Origin: Dryas octopetala
Taxonomy: Eukaryota > Streptophyta > Magnoliopsida > Rosales > Rosaceae
Assembly (NCBI GenBank): GCA_963921425.1
Contig: OY992832.1
Coordinates: 8,990,001 to 9,054,000 of the forward strand
Length of the DNA: 64,000 bases
Direction: 5' to 3'
Positions 9,534 through 22,935 of this stretch are shown one piece after another. Below the pieces are notes generated by a model, which saw only the letters and a program-made list of their open reading frames with translations, did not search any database and had not been told where the DNA came from. A program made the translations under genes and the position numbers. How positions within the stretch are numbered: the stretch's first letter is position 1; each line of letters starts with the position of its first letter.

Positions 9534-12114
9534 ATGGAAAAACAGGGAAGGGTGGTGGTTGAAAAAGTGGGAGGAAGGTCAACAGTGACAAGATGCTTCT
9601 CAAAGTATCCCCTAAAATTTATCATTCCCAGAAAGGTCTCACTTTTCTCTATCTTGTTCATCACTCTCAGCTCACATATCAAATGGGTACCTCTTAATTA
9701 TGAATTGAGCCTTTTGGGATGTTAATTATGATCTTTCATTAGGTGGGTTCCTCCCAAATTGATGCTGTTTGGGTTTATACCCTCACTTATGGTGGTGGCA
9801 TTGTCTCTGTATGTACTCTCTTTATCATTTTTTTTTTTCTTCTCCCATCTTTTTACTGCTATTTTATTGTTCATCAGTCTTATTTGCTTGTGAATTTAAT
9901 TTCTGTCTTTTTTTTTTGTTAAATTTATTTCTTGTGTTTAGGGAGATTCTATTTCATGTGAATTTTCCATTGGAGATGGTTGCACCACTGTCTTAACAAC
10001 CCAAGCTTCCACTAAGGTTACTTTTCACAAAAGAAAAATCTCACTAACCTCATTCCCTTTATTCCATTTGATTAATGGGTTTGGAGGATTGACTTCATTG
10101 AAATGTATTGTGTATCTCAGATAGATTTCTGTTCCTGTGTAGGTCTACAAGTCTCTGGGATCAAAGTGCTCTGAGCAAGTCTTGGAGGTAACAATCTGGC
10201 CTAAACCAAACTTATAAATAAAAGCAACGAAAACACTTTTTTATTTATTAATATACAGTTGATGCTTTTTATAAATGGCTACATTACATATGAATCTTGG
10301 AGATCACATTATGACGTTTATCGAATGCCCATAATAAATTTCAAAATCGCTATTGATTTCAAATGATAGCAGCTAATTTATTCTTCGCAGTAGGCAAGAG
10401 TTGGGAGCAATGCTCTTTTGGCTGTCATACCAGATCCTGTGACATGTTTTTCAACAGCGCGGTACTCCCAGAAACAAGTCTTTAGGATAGTCTCTGACTC
10501 AAGTTTGGTCATTGTTGATTGGATTACCAGTGGGCGTCATGAAAGTGGAGAAAAATGGGATTTTGATCTTTATAAGAGCGCCAACCACATATTTATAGAA
10601 GATGATGAGCCTTTATTTCTTGACATGGTAATCATTTTCTCTTCGTTTCATTTTCTATTTGTTGCATTTTACAGAGGTTAATGCTTAGTTTCTAGTATGG
10701 TAATTCTACAAATAAGTTTTCTTCGCCAGAGAGAATTTGGTAACTTCTTGACTATATTTTGGGTTGGTTTGTTTAAAGAGGCCAAGTCCCGTTCTAAATT
10801 CTAAGCACAAGAATATGACTTTTTCAACTTGGCTTAAATTTGAAACACAGTCAAACTTGATTTATCCTTATTAAATTACTTGAATATTCGATCCCCCCTC
10901 CCCCTGAATAAAAAAAAAAGGAGATTACTTGAATATTGCCCTTGACATCATATAAAGCTCACCCTTTCATCCCTTATTTGCGTATGAACCAATTTGTTTT
11001 TATGCTTGCGCAACATTTTGGGAAATGAGCTTGCATGTGGAAGTCCTGTTGTTTTCCCTTCCTCTTCTTCTCAGATGGTTCAATGTTTCTAGGACAGGTG
11101 CACTTGGAGCGTGGAGGTATTTCTTCAATTGCAGAACGCATGCAGGACTACCAAGTTATTGCAATGGTTGTAATCTTGGGGTGAGTAGTTCATTATCTAT
11201 AGATACTCTGCACCTTCTCCTGTACCTTCATTGTATTTTCACAGTGATTTTCATAAATTTACTCATCCTGAAATGGAATGAAAGTAATTAAATAAATAAA
11301 TCAATGTCACACCTTGTGGTTGCTTCGTTATAGGCCAAAGATCAAGCACATTCAAAACCTAGTTCACGAAAATGTGAAGAGGATGATGTCTGAGCAATTA
11401 CACAGTCCTTCCACTGCCTCAGGTCGCCAAATAAAAGAAAATTCTGATAGTCGCTTCACCAAACCAAGCTTTATTGCTTCTTCAAGTGTTTTTGGTCGTA
11501 AGGTAAATTTTATATGTGAAAGGTTTATCAAATTTAAACTCTACATTTTATTTTTCCTCAATGATATGTCTAATTATTACTATGTTACGATCCATGTTTT
11601 AACTCTCTTTTCATGTTTTCACTTCAAATCTGTTTGACAAGTTTGTTGATATTGGTCCCTTTATCTGTTGTCCTATCCTATGCCAGTTACCTTAAGAAAA
11701 ATGTTCACAGTATTATTATTGTCATAAAGACAGTTCTTAGCTATAAGCATTGCTGAACTCACAAACCAGCAAGTATCCTTTTTATGTAGGTCATGGTTAA
11801 GGGGTGTAAATATTTGTTAACTAAGATATCAATGCAATTTCAGTCCTACAGTTTTCTTCTTTGTTTGTATTTTTGTGGTTAATTGAAGATCCAGTTAAAA
11901 GGTTGTTATCCATTTTTGGAGCATTCGATGCTTCATAATTCTGTCTTATTTAGTAGCTATCCGAGCCTAAATGCAAACCAATGGTTGTTTATGTGTGCAG
12001 GGAGTAGGGGTGGTCGTTCGTATAGCTGCCACAACAACTGAATCAGTTTACAAGTTCCTGCAGCATCAATTGGCTGCCATGGAGCCACTACTTGGGGTAT
12101 CACCATATCATTGA
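9534..12114 (+). CDS. URED: Urease accessory protein D (UreD)
   Basis: A cytosolic scaffold which, with UreF and UreG, delivers nickel to apo-urease, so it is needed for urea use. Exons: 9534-9635, 9743-9808, 9942-10016, 10143-10187, 10394-10627, 11098-11180, 11334-11502, 12001-12114; 295 aa, ending SPYH. Recognisable blocks are RVVVEKVGGRSTVTRCFSKY at the start, LTYGGGIVSGD, CTTVLTTQASTKVYK, PDPVTCFSTARYSQKQ, DWITSGRHESGEKWDF, ERMQDYQVIAMVVILGP and ESVYKFLQHQLAAMEP. Family length and order are normal. The start was chosen because it begins the conserved N-terminal block; an upstream in-frame ATG at 9498 would only add a repeat-encoded REREREM tail. The acceptor of exon 5 is a CAG-TAG tandem in which the first AG would bring a stop codon in frame. 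The 3' end converges on the UAP gene. Confidence 0.95.
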
Positions 12115-12730
12115 ACCTGCATGGAGATCGAATGTTTATTCTCATGAAACAAAATTAGCAATCATAGCATGTGGTTCCTTCAAGTCAAGCGCTTAGTATT
12201 TCACTTATTGCCCTACTTTTATTCAGATAATATTTTGAGTTGCCTTTGTGTGGCCCAGGAAAATTTGCGGCAAAAAGATTGTGGCAGTGATCACTTACTG
12301 GCTTTAAGGTAATAAGAGATGATTTCATGTGATCAGGATTTTGACAGACCAAAGAAAAGGAGAGGTTCCATAATTTAGTTTGAATAATGTGTGGTTGTCA
12401 AAAGAACTTTTTTCTCTGGCCTAATCGGGTTTTAATGTGGATTTTTTTTTTTCGTTTGTTTGGTTATGAAAACTCACAAAGAGGAAATCCATAAATAGGG
12501 CAAATCATTAAGGGCATGGTAGCCAAATAATAAAATTGCAAAACATATATTGATTGAGTTTGGCGATGACCAAAATATACCAAGACCATATTATACACCG
12601 CAAATCACCCACTAATCTATCTCAAAACGTCAACGAGATGGATGGACCTAACTCGCTCACTCACTCTAGTTGTTTTAAGGTAAGAATACAGCCGCACAAA
12701 TTAACAACAAAGTAATTCTTTTAACTCTTG
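12115..12730. other. Convergent 3' flanks of UreD and UAP
   Basis: This interval between two stop codons should hold both 3' UTRs. A CAG|GAAAATT acceptor-like site at about 12259 and a donor-like AAGG|TAATAAG at about 12308 could mark a spliced UreD 3' UTR exon. Nothing else is recognisable. Confidence 0.4.
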
Positions 12731-13691
12731 TCAGAAGGTAATCTCACAAGGGGCATGGAAGGTTCTTCCACGGCAAATAGTTTCTAGGTTTTCTCCGGCA
12801 TAAGAACAAAGCGGTGACACCTCTACACCTGGATTCAAGATCAATGGTGTCAGAGATCTAAGAACTAAATTAACAAGAGCACAGAGATTCTAAATCAGCT
12901 AGACATGTTGAAAACAAAAATGCATGAATTACCAGTTGCATATAAGGGCACTGAATGTGTTAAGAATCCACCAGCGGCAACTACCCAACGAGTGTGAAGT
13001 CGGAGAACAAGAAGCCTAGCACTATCTGGAGTGTCAAAATTTGACCCATTTGCATTTTTTACTGGTGCAAACTCTTCTTCACGCAATACCTGAATATTTG
13101 GCAAATAAATTTCGTCCTTAGCACTGGAAAGTTAAGAAAAATGTTGATGCTGGACTAAAAAGAGGGGAAATAAAGTCACCTCAAAAAGGGCAGTTGAAGG
13201 TGCATATGGAAACGCATCAAATATGAACTGCTCTAGTTTGAATCCCATTGTATGTCCATGGATAGAAGGAATTTTCTTCTCAGCAAGATGGGAACTGCAT
13301 TCACAAAAGCATGTTTACAATAACATCTTCATAGTAGCTAAAACCAAAACTTTGTAGGAGAAACTCCAAATGCAAGATGCTGATGACGTATGAGCCAAAA
13401 GCAAAATTCATATTAAAAATTGCATTCTACTTTGTAATGTCAACATGTCACATGTGGTATGCATTTCATCAGTGTTTTCATTTGCTATGATGAAGGCATA
13501 GCATCTCTAGGGCTGCCGATAGGTACAATAATATCCAAAATAAAAGTCTTAGAAAGCTATCATCTACAACTTCACAGACAATAAAAGTTCAGTTATTTAA
13601 CTTATTTTGCATCTATGAACATAAAACAAATGCTAGATGATAGTAAGCATAATAAATCAACCACACTATAGGGAACCAATAACAAAAAAAG

Positions 13692-13750
<59 letters not shown>

Positions 13751-16625
13751 AACATGCTATCTTTCTCGAGGCCATTTGCCACTTGGTTTAGAAAATCTAA
13801 TGTAAACATGTGTAAGCACACCTGAAAAACACGTTGTGGCAAGAGTTGTTGACATTAAACATATGAGCTCCTCTTAATGGTTGAGATATATACAAGTAAT
13901 GTTAACATTAAACCGTATGCACCAAAAAAGCATATGCACATAAGTTCACATTACTACAGAACACATCAAGCATATAGTGAGATGACTAAATTTTAAATAG
14001 AATTAATTCTTAAACATAAATGAAAAATTAATTTCATCAACTGATCACCGCAATCATTTTCCCACCCAAAAACTCAGTTAACGCTACTGAGAGTCAACAA
14101 TTTAGAAGTTTCCATGCAAGCAAATGGACCTCAATACACTAAAGCATATACATAGAATCTACAAGACAGTATTATTTCAAAAGCAAGCAATAGTGGGTCA
14201 GAGAAGGTGACAATAGACATTACATTACTCCAACAAAAACGAAGACGTCCAGTTTCTTGATTTATTGCAGAAGCCATAGATGAATCCATCTCACTGTATT
14301 CAACCACAGTAAGAGGTCCACCTTTTCCTCGACGTACAAACACACCAACCTTTTCTTGGGGGTATGCCTGTAACCAAAAACCCCAAGTAACTCAAAATGT
14401 AATATATCCTTCTTAAATTTAATATGTATGGAATGGTACATGTTCATACAAGAGTACCTTACGAACAACTTTTGCAGCAGATGCAACACCTTTATCAATG
14501 AAATAACCCACGAAAGTTGGATCAGCTACACGAACCTGCTTTCAAGAACCTAATCACTATGCCTTTAAATAAGAACTTCCAAGTCTTCAATTAACAAAGA
14601 GAAATTTAACACTCTGGTTGGTTTAATTTCAAAATAAAAAGAAAATTAGAGGAAATGTATTATCTGAATGTAGAGAAAAATAAAACAAAACTACATAATG
14701 GTAGGTTTGGTTCCTTCTACCCAACTTTCTACTATATATCACCTATTTTCGGTTAAAATTCTTGGTGCCTGAGAGGAGAAAAAGAATATGTGTACTTTCT
14801 TCCTTGACCAACCAAATAATGGAAGAGAAAGAATTTCAATTTCCCCCCTTTTGTTTTCACTTCTAGAAAACCACACACGTTATGCAGAAAGGAAGAAATC
14901 TCACCAGTGCATTGTCAACTCCATAGCAATCCACATATTTAATTCCTCTTGTAGCCATATCATCTAATAATCTTGAAGATTTCAAAGCTGATCAAAAAAT
15001 AGGGATCCAATTAATTAATGAGTATTTCCCAAGCCAGAAGAAAAATTAGGAAATTAAGCTCAGCAGTAGTAATCGACAAATATTATAGAAAAACACCTGA
15101 ATATACCCCTCCGTTTCCATCTGGAGCCTTAGCCACCTGGCTTAAAAAATAAACTGATGTTAATCACAGCCTGTTTTTTGTGACAGTAAATCATAACCTT
15201 TGTGGAATGGTAAATAATGTGAGTGCGTGCATGCGCCCATACAAAAAATGTAGAAGGTAAAAAACAAGAAAATAATTAAGGTAGTCTCAATAACAATTTT
15301 TCAGAATTCTATAGCTTTCTCCGAGGACATTTGACGAAGAAAGATTAGGCAGGAATCTTGTTTACTTCCAGTCTACTCGATTGTACCTAATTAGTAAAAT
15401 TGTAGATACATGAGCGCTTCTTTCATAAACAAACACAATTCTTAAAGCAACTTTTCTCCAAATATTATCACTCACCTTTCAACATTGCCCTTTGTATATC
15501 TTTTTCTGGTGGGATTTAGCACCTGACTAATCCATGGGCATAAATTTGCTCCCCAGTAATTACTATGATCATTTTAGAGATTGGCCAACAGAAGAGAAGC
15601 AGTAGGATTCAAAATAAACCATGACATGAAGCAACTTCATTTATTATTAATCAAAAGTGGAATTTTGTATCCTACCGCTCTTCAAGCTCTTTGTACTTAT
15701 CCTACCTTGTAAAACAATACATTATCCTAATGTTGTTTGGTATATTCCATAAAACATATAGCTCTAAGGAAAGAAAGAAATATTGCAAAGCACTACAAAG
15801 CCTGAAAAAGGGGGTTCAAACAGAGCAAGGTTTCTAAATAAGCTCTAGCACAAAAGGAAATCATACTCTGTATGGAGTTTCCATGATAAATCTACCATCC
15901 TTTGAAACACAGGGTATGGTCCCTTGCTGAAAGAAGGTGACCTGCATCAAGGAAGTGTGACCTTAAGAAAAGTAAACAAAAGCCCTGTTTCCTTCAGAAC
16001 AAGCAAAAGCACCCTAGAACAAATTAACTTTTAGAAAAATTTAAGAAGAAAGAATCTGGGAACTTCTTACCTGGTCAGCTTCAAGCCCAAAGTATTTATG
16101 ATTTTCAAAAAATTTCTGTGTGGTTTCATCAGTGAATGGACTGGTCATAATATACCAATGTATTTGCAGTGGAGCAGTTGAACCTGAATAATATAGTAAT
16201 TAGTATGACTATTCAAATTACTTAAGAACATACAGAACCTCTTGCAATGAACCATAAAAGTTCCAGCTCAGCTGGTACGAGCCAATAGTGTGTCATATAA
16301 CCTTTACCAAGACCAAGGGGTTTATCAGTAGTGGGTGGATACCCTGTTTTGTAGCCTAGCCTCTGGAATGAAAAGAGAGAAAGGAAAAGACAGAAATAAA
16401 ATTCTACCATCATTTGTAGCCTGAGCAGCTAGCCTCTGAACACACAAAATCCGCTCAGCTTGAAGTTGAAAAAGCGACTTTCCAGACGGAAGCCCAATAT
16501 CTAAAATATAAGTATAAAAAGTACAGATAAGATAACCATTTCAGGTTAAACTTAACACAAAGGTATGATGGTATAGAAATTCCTGAAAAAAAGCCATGAG
16601 TCTGTGTGTGTGTATGAGTGAGAGT

Positions 16626-16680
<55 letters not shown>

Positions 16681-18894
16681 TACAGAAAAAAATGCTTCAA
16701 AATCAGGTTAATCAAAACTAATACTTACTGAAACATCCTTTTGGATCTGAACTTCCAAGCCGAGTTCCCTGCAAAAAACAGCCAATCTCACACTTGAAAA
16801 AGAAAAATGCTGGAATAGAATTTAAACAACTTAGTAAGGTATACAGAAAATTTGCAGAAGCAACCCATGTTGGAAGCAGTGTGACAAATTTATTCTTGTC
16901 CACGCTGCTCACCTCAACAAAACATATTGGAAAGACCAATCCACATATCTTCAAAATCCTCAAACCAGAAACATGGTCAAACAGTATTCTATGCAATGGG
17001 GATTGAGGGGAATCTTCCCATTTTTGGGAAGGTTACCTATGCACCTATATATTACTTAGTCCATGCCCATAATCCATCTTATATATAAGTTGTGTTCTCA
17101 ATCAATTAAAACTAACGACTTTGCAGTGACACAAAATACCATAGTAATCTTTCTACATTTTAAGCAGTAAAAAGTTTCAAAACAGCAAGAAAAAGCAAAA
17201 TCCTACAAGATTAAGAAAGATGGGTCTATTGGGAATCGATTCAGTCGCTCATGCATTCCAAACAGAAAATGTAAGAAACAGGTTCAACTCAACCATGCAA
17301 ATTTTATTCTTATGATCTTATCATACTTGGCCTCTTTCATTGAATGAAGATGGTTGTCCTGAAGAATTATATGTTTAAATCATTCTATTATAAAAGTAAA
17401 TTGCTAGTGGCTTGCATTACCACAAAATGTATTATCCAGAGAATTACGAGGCTTGTGCACACAACACTGAAAAATGTGATTATCTGAGTCAGGAAGCTGA
17501 CGAAGATGGGTCCCTGACACGATCTTCATAGGCTTTAAATCATTTTCAGAAGTATTGACCTAGAATAGAAACCTGAACATGTTTAGATTTCACATCTAGT
17601 GATGCTCAAGTAAATAGGGTTCCTCCATTATCATGTTCCAAATGTTACCAGAGAATGAGCTACAGTGTTAGAAAATTTCATTTTACACGGTACATCCCCC
17701 CTCCCCAAGAAAGAAAAAACAAAGAAGTTTGGAATCCTATAAAGTAACTCTGTTGTAAATAATGATGACTCATGGGACAAACCATATTCCATGCTTTTCC
17801 ATCACTAAGTGCATCAACAATTGTCACAAATGGACATCAAGAAAATAACATCATACCAACCAGAGAGAAAGAGAGAGAGATTATCTGTAGAATTATTTAT
17901 AATTCCATAAAGCAACATCATAGCAAAATAATAGTTACAGAGAGGGGGTGATTAAACTATTAATAAAGTTTGCTTTCGCATTATTAAGTGCGCGTACTTT
18001 ATCTATCATCCACTTGTCTTTATGCACACAACCCCGAAAAGGAACATCATACCAAAAGTTATAGTTTCAGAGAGAGAGAGAAAGAGAGAGAGATCCCAAA
18101 TGAACCCCCACTTAAAACAGCATTATTAAATTAATAGGTTCTCTTTTTGATGAGTGTAAAGTTCAACATTAAGTAAGAGCAATGAATACCAAGCAAAGCC
18201 ACATTAAGCAACATATCCAAAAAAGTTATAAACATAATTGAAAATAGAACCTCACCTGTCCACCAGATAAGAGTAACACAGCCAACTTTCCCTCATGGAT
18301 AGCTTTCAAACCCATCTTCCACCATCTCTCTCTGTCCTCAAGCGTTCGCTCCTCCACGGACGACACATTACTCTCCGGCACCGGCTCAATCGCCGCCGTC
18401 GGTAACCCTACAAAACCAATCCAAAAATCCATCAGAATTATACTATAATTATTATGCGTGCATGTACGTAGCAAGATACTTACCGTGAGATTGAATCGAA
18501 CACCGTATGATTCGATCGATTCTCGAAAGATCTAAACTCTGCGCAAAATTACAAACACAATTGCATCAATCTCCCGATTCGCAAACAAAATTAACAATGC
18601 AATCAATTCGTTTGTATCAGCATTCAGTACAAGCAGACAATTTATGAAAATTCAGCTAAAAAACTATCACTATCAGCTGTTTGGTTCCCGAGAAAACTGA
18701 AACGAAACGGAAGCAGAGAAAAAGAGATCTAAAGGGGAAATGACCTCGATCTCCTTGACGAGAAGCTGGCGTTCGTCGGAGGAGAGCTCGTCCCAGAGGG
18801 CAAAAGTGTCTTCCTGGCCGTAATCCTTGAGCCTCTCCAGCAGAGCCTGAGGTGGTGGTGGCGACGACGACACGTCGCTCGCTGGTTCCCTCAT
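12731..18894 (-). CDS. GlcNAc1pUT: UDP-N-acetylglucosamine pyrophosphorylase (GlcNAc-1-P uridylyltransferase)
   Basis: Cytosolic enzyme that joins UTP and GlcNAc-1-phosphate (and usually GalNAc-1-P) to give UDP-GlcNAc for glycoprotein and GPI synthesis. Fifteen exons (minus, 5' to 3'): 18745-18894, 18484-18538, 18256-18407, 16729-16768, 16408-16500, 16071-16183, 15867-15941, 15097-15136, 14905-14987, 14458-14535, 14224-14367, 13754-13821, 13180-13294, 12933-13089, 12731-12828; 486 aa. The nucleotide-binding loop LLSGGQGTRLGSSDPKGC spans exons 3-4 (about residues 114-131). Other conserved blocks are PSGKSLFQLQAERI, IHWYIMTSPFT, FFQQGTIPCVSKDG, KYVDCYGVDNAL, KVGVFVRRGKGGPLTVVEYSE, FIFDAFPYAPSTALFE and REEEFAPVKNANGSNFDTP. 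Two exons are only 40 nt. Long (CT)n tracts sit in introns 4 and 12, the latter touching the donor. Confidence 0.95.
13696..13748. repeat. (AG)26 microsatellite at a UAP splice donor
   Basis: A 53-nt perfect AG run. In the gene's sense it is a CT tract that starts at intron position +6, immediately after the GTTAG of the exon 12 donor (exon ends at 13754). Confidence 0.95.
16631..16674. repeat. (AG)22 microsatellite in UAP intron 4
   Basis: A 44-nt perfect AG run preceded by a GTGTGTGT / GAGTGAGTG stretch at about 16603-16630, inside the 228-nt intron between exons 4 and 5 of the UAP gene (CT in gene sense). Confidence 0.95.
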
Positions 18895-19010
18895 TTTCTC
18901 TCTCTAGAAACTCTGCTGCTTTCTCTCTCTAAAAAAATATGCCTAGATCTCTCGCGCGCTGTCTGTCCCCTCGTGTCGTTGGTCTGAGTTTATAGGGAGA
19001 GGAGAGAGAG
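18895..19010 (-). promoter_or_regulatory. UAP core promoter and 5' UTR
   Basis: On the minus strand TATAAA lies at 18994-18989, about 95-100 bp before the start codon. It is followed by a CT-rich leader (repeated CTCTCT at about 18943-18897) typical of plant 5' UTRs. The transcription start is inferred at about 18960. Confidence 0.5.
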
Positions 19011-19156
19011 AGCATCCACAATTCCACAGACAGCTAACAGTTGTAGTAGTGGCGAGGAAGACAAGAATCAATCAGTGTGTAACCACCAACTATATACGAA
19101 TTGGCGTGAATGCCCTTGACCCGGTGGTGAAATTACTGGGTTATGCCACTGATTCT

Positions 19157-19703
19157 TAGGGCTGGCAATAATTTGTGTCATATGGGATTCGTGTCTTGTA
19201 AGTTGTGTTAAATACTGGTTAATCTTAATTTTACTTGTTTAATTAATCGTGTAGAATGACTTAACGTTAACTCAACCTATTTATAATCTTGTCATTTTTA
19301 AATTAATCCATATATCTAATAAATCAAAACTTAAACATAATTTTTTGTATCTTTAAACAAAGTAATTAATTATGCATTACCTTTCAAATATAAAAAACAT
19401 TTAATTCATAATACAAATAAAATCATATATAAATAACTAAATAAGTAATAATTATACAATAGATCATATAATATATATTAAAAAATGAGAAAATTTATTC
19501 ATTTTCTTCATATAATACTAATTAAACATGTTTAACATGTCACAATTGTGATACACTACTTAACACTAATCTAACTCATTTATTATTTGTGTTTAATATA
19601 TCATGTCATATTCATTTTTATGTCAATAAATAGTCAATCTAAACCCATTAATTTCACGTCAAATTCAAACCGTGTTATTGAATGTCAAAATTTGCCACCC
19701 TTA
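19157..19703. mobile_element. hAT-type MITE, 547 bp
   Basis: The ends are TAGGGCTGGCAA (19157) and TTGCCACCCTTA (to 19703), imperfect inverted repeats of the hAT-like TAGGG..GGCAA form. They are flanked by 8-bp near-direct repeats CTGATTCT (19149-19156) and TTGATTCT (19704-19711), 7 of 8 matching. The interior is AT-rich with no coding capacity and contains many GTGTTTAA/TTAACAC-type motifs. It sits about 160 bp upstream of the UAP TATA box. Non-autonomous and somewhat decayed. Confidence 0.75.
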
Positions 19704-22493
19704 TTGATTCTGTTCCAGAGTCGGGAAGCTAACACAGTAACACTACAATAGTACAATGTATATGTTCCATTTTGGCTTGTGAGCTAGGGTGGTGTGGTCC
19801 CCACTGTGTCTACACATCACTCTAGTTAGAAATCTAGGAGCCTAAAAGATGAAGCTTCAACCACCAGTGTACTGCCTCTACCGACTATGCCCTCTCAGCA
19901 GCGGGTACGTTCCGAACCCGCAGGAAACGGGTGGGTATGTGGATAAACTCATTTTTTTATCCTAGAGCAATTTCAATGTACAATATCAATTCTTTTTTCC
20001 ATATGCTTTGCTTTTCTTTTTTTTTTAATCCGGGAAATAGGGATTTGGATTTGGAATCTAAAAGCTTTGAGTATGCAAAAAAAATATGCTTTTCAATGCA
20101 TACCCGTGAGTCCTACCTGTTTTTTTTTTTTTTTTTTTGTTATTTCAAGTTAAAAGTTGTTGACTTTTCATTATCTCTAATTTTGACATGAAATATCGAT
20201 ATTATTTATTACGCTATATTTAAGGTAAATGTCATTTTTGACATAAGAAAGAATGAAAACTGATGTATAGTACATGGTTGGACTTGGACCCTTGGTCAAT
20301 TGATCATGTTTTTTTAGCTTCAATTCAAAAACAAACTTGATTAGTTATTATTAAGCAGAGTAATTGAGGAATAAAGGGTGCCGTGCTACACACTTCAGAT
20401 GTCAAGTAGAGGTCATTGGTTGGACTTGGACCCTATATCAGACAAGAATTTTGACCTAATTATTAATTTGGTGATCTATTGTTGTCACCTTTAAGGCTTT
20501 AACATGCTGAGATCTGATTGTAAGAAAATAAATAAAAAAAGTAATTCTTTCATAGTTTTTTTTTTTTTTTAAGGGTCTTTAACATTGAGAAATGGGATCA
20601 ATTGCAACTGGAGCCTAACAAGATAAAAGGGAAGTAGTACTTCCAGTTCACATAGGACAAAAGTACAATAAAAACTTGATATAAACAAGATGTTAAGCAA
20701 GTGAACAAAGTAAAGCAACTTGTATGAATTGTGATAGAATGGAATATAGATTTCTTGAAAGGATGATCGAAAAATAAAAAAAGGTTTTGATGGGCAATGA
20801 AAGGGCATAATAATGGATAGTATCTGTACAGTATCATATTCAGTTGAATCAGTTCTATGTTTAATTAAGGGAGGCCAACAAGATAAAGTAAAGAATAGTA
20901 TCTTGTTTAGTCTAAAGACAACAAGGTGGTCTACTCTCTATCTTATTCTCACCACACAAACCATTATTTGGTGATCCATAGCATGATATTCACTTTATCT
21001 TGGGGTTTTTTTTGTTTTCTCACTTACCTCATATATCATTAGTTATTTGCCAATATTATTTCATGAGGTGGCAATGATCATTTTCAATCTCAACGTTGAA
21101 GTATAAAGATTGGTAGGAAACCTACCTTATAAACCCATATATTTTTCCTTATCTTCAATGCAATGAATGATGTTGGGGGTTATAACTTGGATGGTAGAGG
21201 ACTTAAACCTTTACATTTACAACAAAATTAAGTTCGACTAATTTGACTATTTTTCTCTATCTTTACCGAGAAAACAAAAATCATGTTTGACTATTTACTT
21301 ATATATTTTTTTCTTTATAAGTCAATCACAAAATAACAAGTATTTATTTTGTAACGAGACAGATAATTAAGAGAGAAAAATTATGTTTTAAATTGTGATT
21401 GACTTATAATATTAATCCTTTACATATGGACACAAACATTTTTCTTCTGAAAATATAATACATGATATAGGATGCAAAACTACCAAGCAATAATGTTATT
21501 ATTTTCTTTTTTCTTTTTGGCTACATTATTTTCTTTTTTATTTTATGTAATTTAAGCAACTTTTGCATTATACACGCAATTAAAGGTGTTATTTACGTAA
21601 TTTATCGATTAAAATGATTAAAAATGATGGAATAATAAATAGGATCATCTCAATATATGGGCCATAATTTGAGCCACATGCAATCTACAATCATCTACTA
21701 ATCAATCGTGTATATACTTTTCAACCCAAAAAGAAAACGAAAAATAAAAATGATGATGTTTCTTTTGTGATCTCATTATTGATTATACAATCATACATTC
21801 ATACTTATCAATATTAATAATAATAATGGTAATAATGGTTGTTTTACTAGTTTGTGTCTCATGTAGTGTAGGTGGTTGGGAAAGATACATGGGACTGAAC
21901 ATTAATGCCTACCCTAACAACTTTCTCTTTCCATAATATACCTACCCTAATAATGAAACGACATGACATGGTAACAATTTTAAATCAAGGACGACATGAA
22001 CCTATTTTAGTTTCATCAACTTTATTCATTGTAGATAGATATATAATAAGATCACTCCCAACCAATCTCAAATTTCATTCACACCCTACAAAATTAATGG
22101 AAAGCAATAAAAGGTTAGCTAGTCTTTTTAAAAGATGAGATCTCACACTAAGAGGCCAGCCCAATTGATTTTAGTACCTTTACACAGTTATTTACTTATT
22201 TGTTTGGTATTCTTTAATTCAAGATCTGTGTTTAAGATCATTGATTTCATCATTTCATGATACTGGCACAGTGGCACAGTCACAGGAAGAAAAAAACAAT
22301 TAATGGATTAATTCTTTTTGGTTTTTCATTGCTGGACTAGGCCATGATAATATGCATGGGCTTTAGGCCCAGTATGAGGTGGGCTTTTTGAGTTCTATTA
22401 CACTACGAATTCCAGTTTTGTATTTTGGGCCAACCCAAACCCAATCCAAATCCGGGATTATTATTAAAAAAAACAAAACAAGAAAAAAATAAA
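19704..22493. other. Gene-free AT-rich interval
   Basis: No supported gene. It contains poly-T runs (about 20119-20138, 20557-20570), a repeated GGTTGGACTTGGACCC at about 20276 and 20418, and a 17-bp inverted repeat at 21315/21393. The rest is anonymous AT-rich sequence. Confidence 0.6.
21315..21409. repeat. 17-bp perfect inverted repeat
   Basis: TTATAAGTCAATCACAA at 21315-21331 is matched exactly by TTGTGATTGACTTATAA at 21393-21409, with 61 nt between. It may be the core of a very small inverted-repeat element or a structured RNA; neither is shown. Confidence 0.75.
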
Positions 22494-22639
22494 GGGGGGG
22501 CTATTCACACCACCCTAATCCACTAAGTTGACCACCCACTTAAATTTTTACCCCTTTGTGCCCATTTTGCCCCTGCATTAAAAAAAAAAACTATTTCTCC
22601 AATTTTGGCCGGCCACCTCTCCCCGCCGCCGCGGAGCTT

Positions 22640-22935
22640 CACGACGTCGATTAGCCGCGCACGGTGGTCGGATGAACAAGGGAAGACCATGGTTGGACCC
22701 GCCGTGACCTGGGGAACAAAACCCAAGTGGTCCGGCGTCTCAACTTCGCCAAAAAAGGAAGATCGCCGACGAAGGGGCCGATCGGGTCACGACGTCGATT
22801 AGCCGCGCACGGTGGTCGGATAAACAAGGGAAGACCAGGGTTGGACTCGCCGTGACCTGGGGAACAAAACCCAAGTGGTCCGGCGTCTCAACTCTGCCGG
22901 AAAAGGAAGATCGCCGGCGAAGGGGTCGTCGGGTC
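22640..22935. repeat. Tandem duplication of a 148-bp unit inside the TIR element
   Basis: Units 22640-22787 and 22788-22935 share CACGACGTCGATTAGCCGCG, ACCTGGGGAACAAAACCC and AAGTGGTCCGGCGTCTCAAC, with only scattered differences. The second unit runs into a short minisatellite. Confidence 0.85.
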
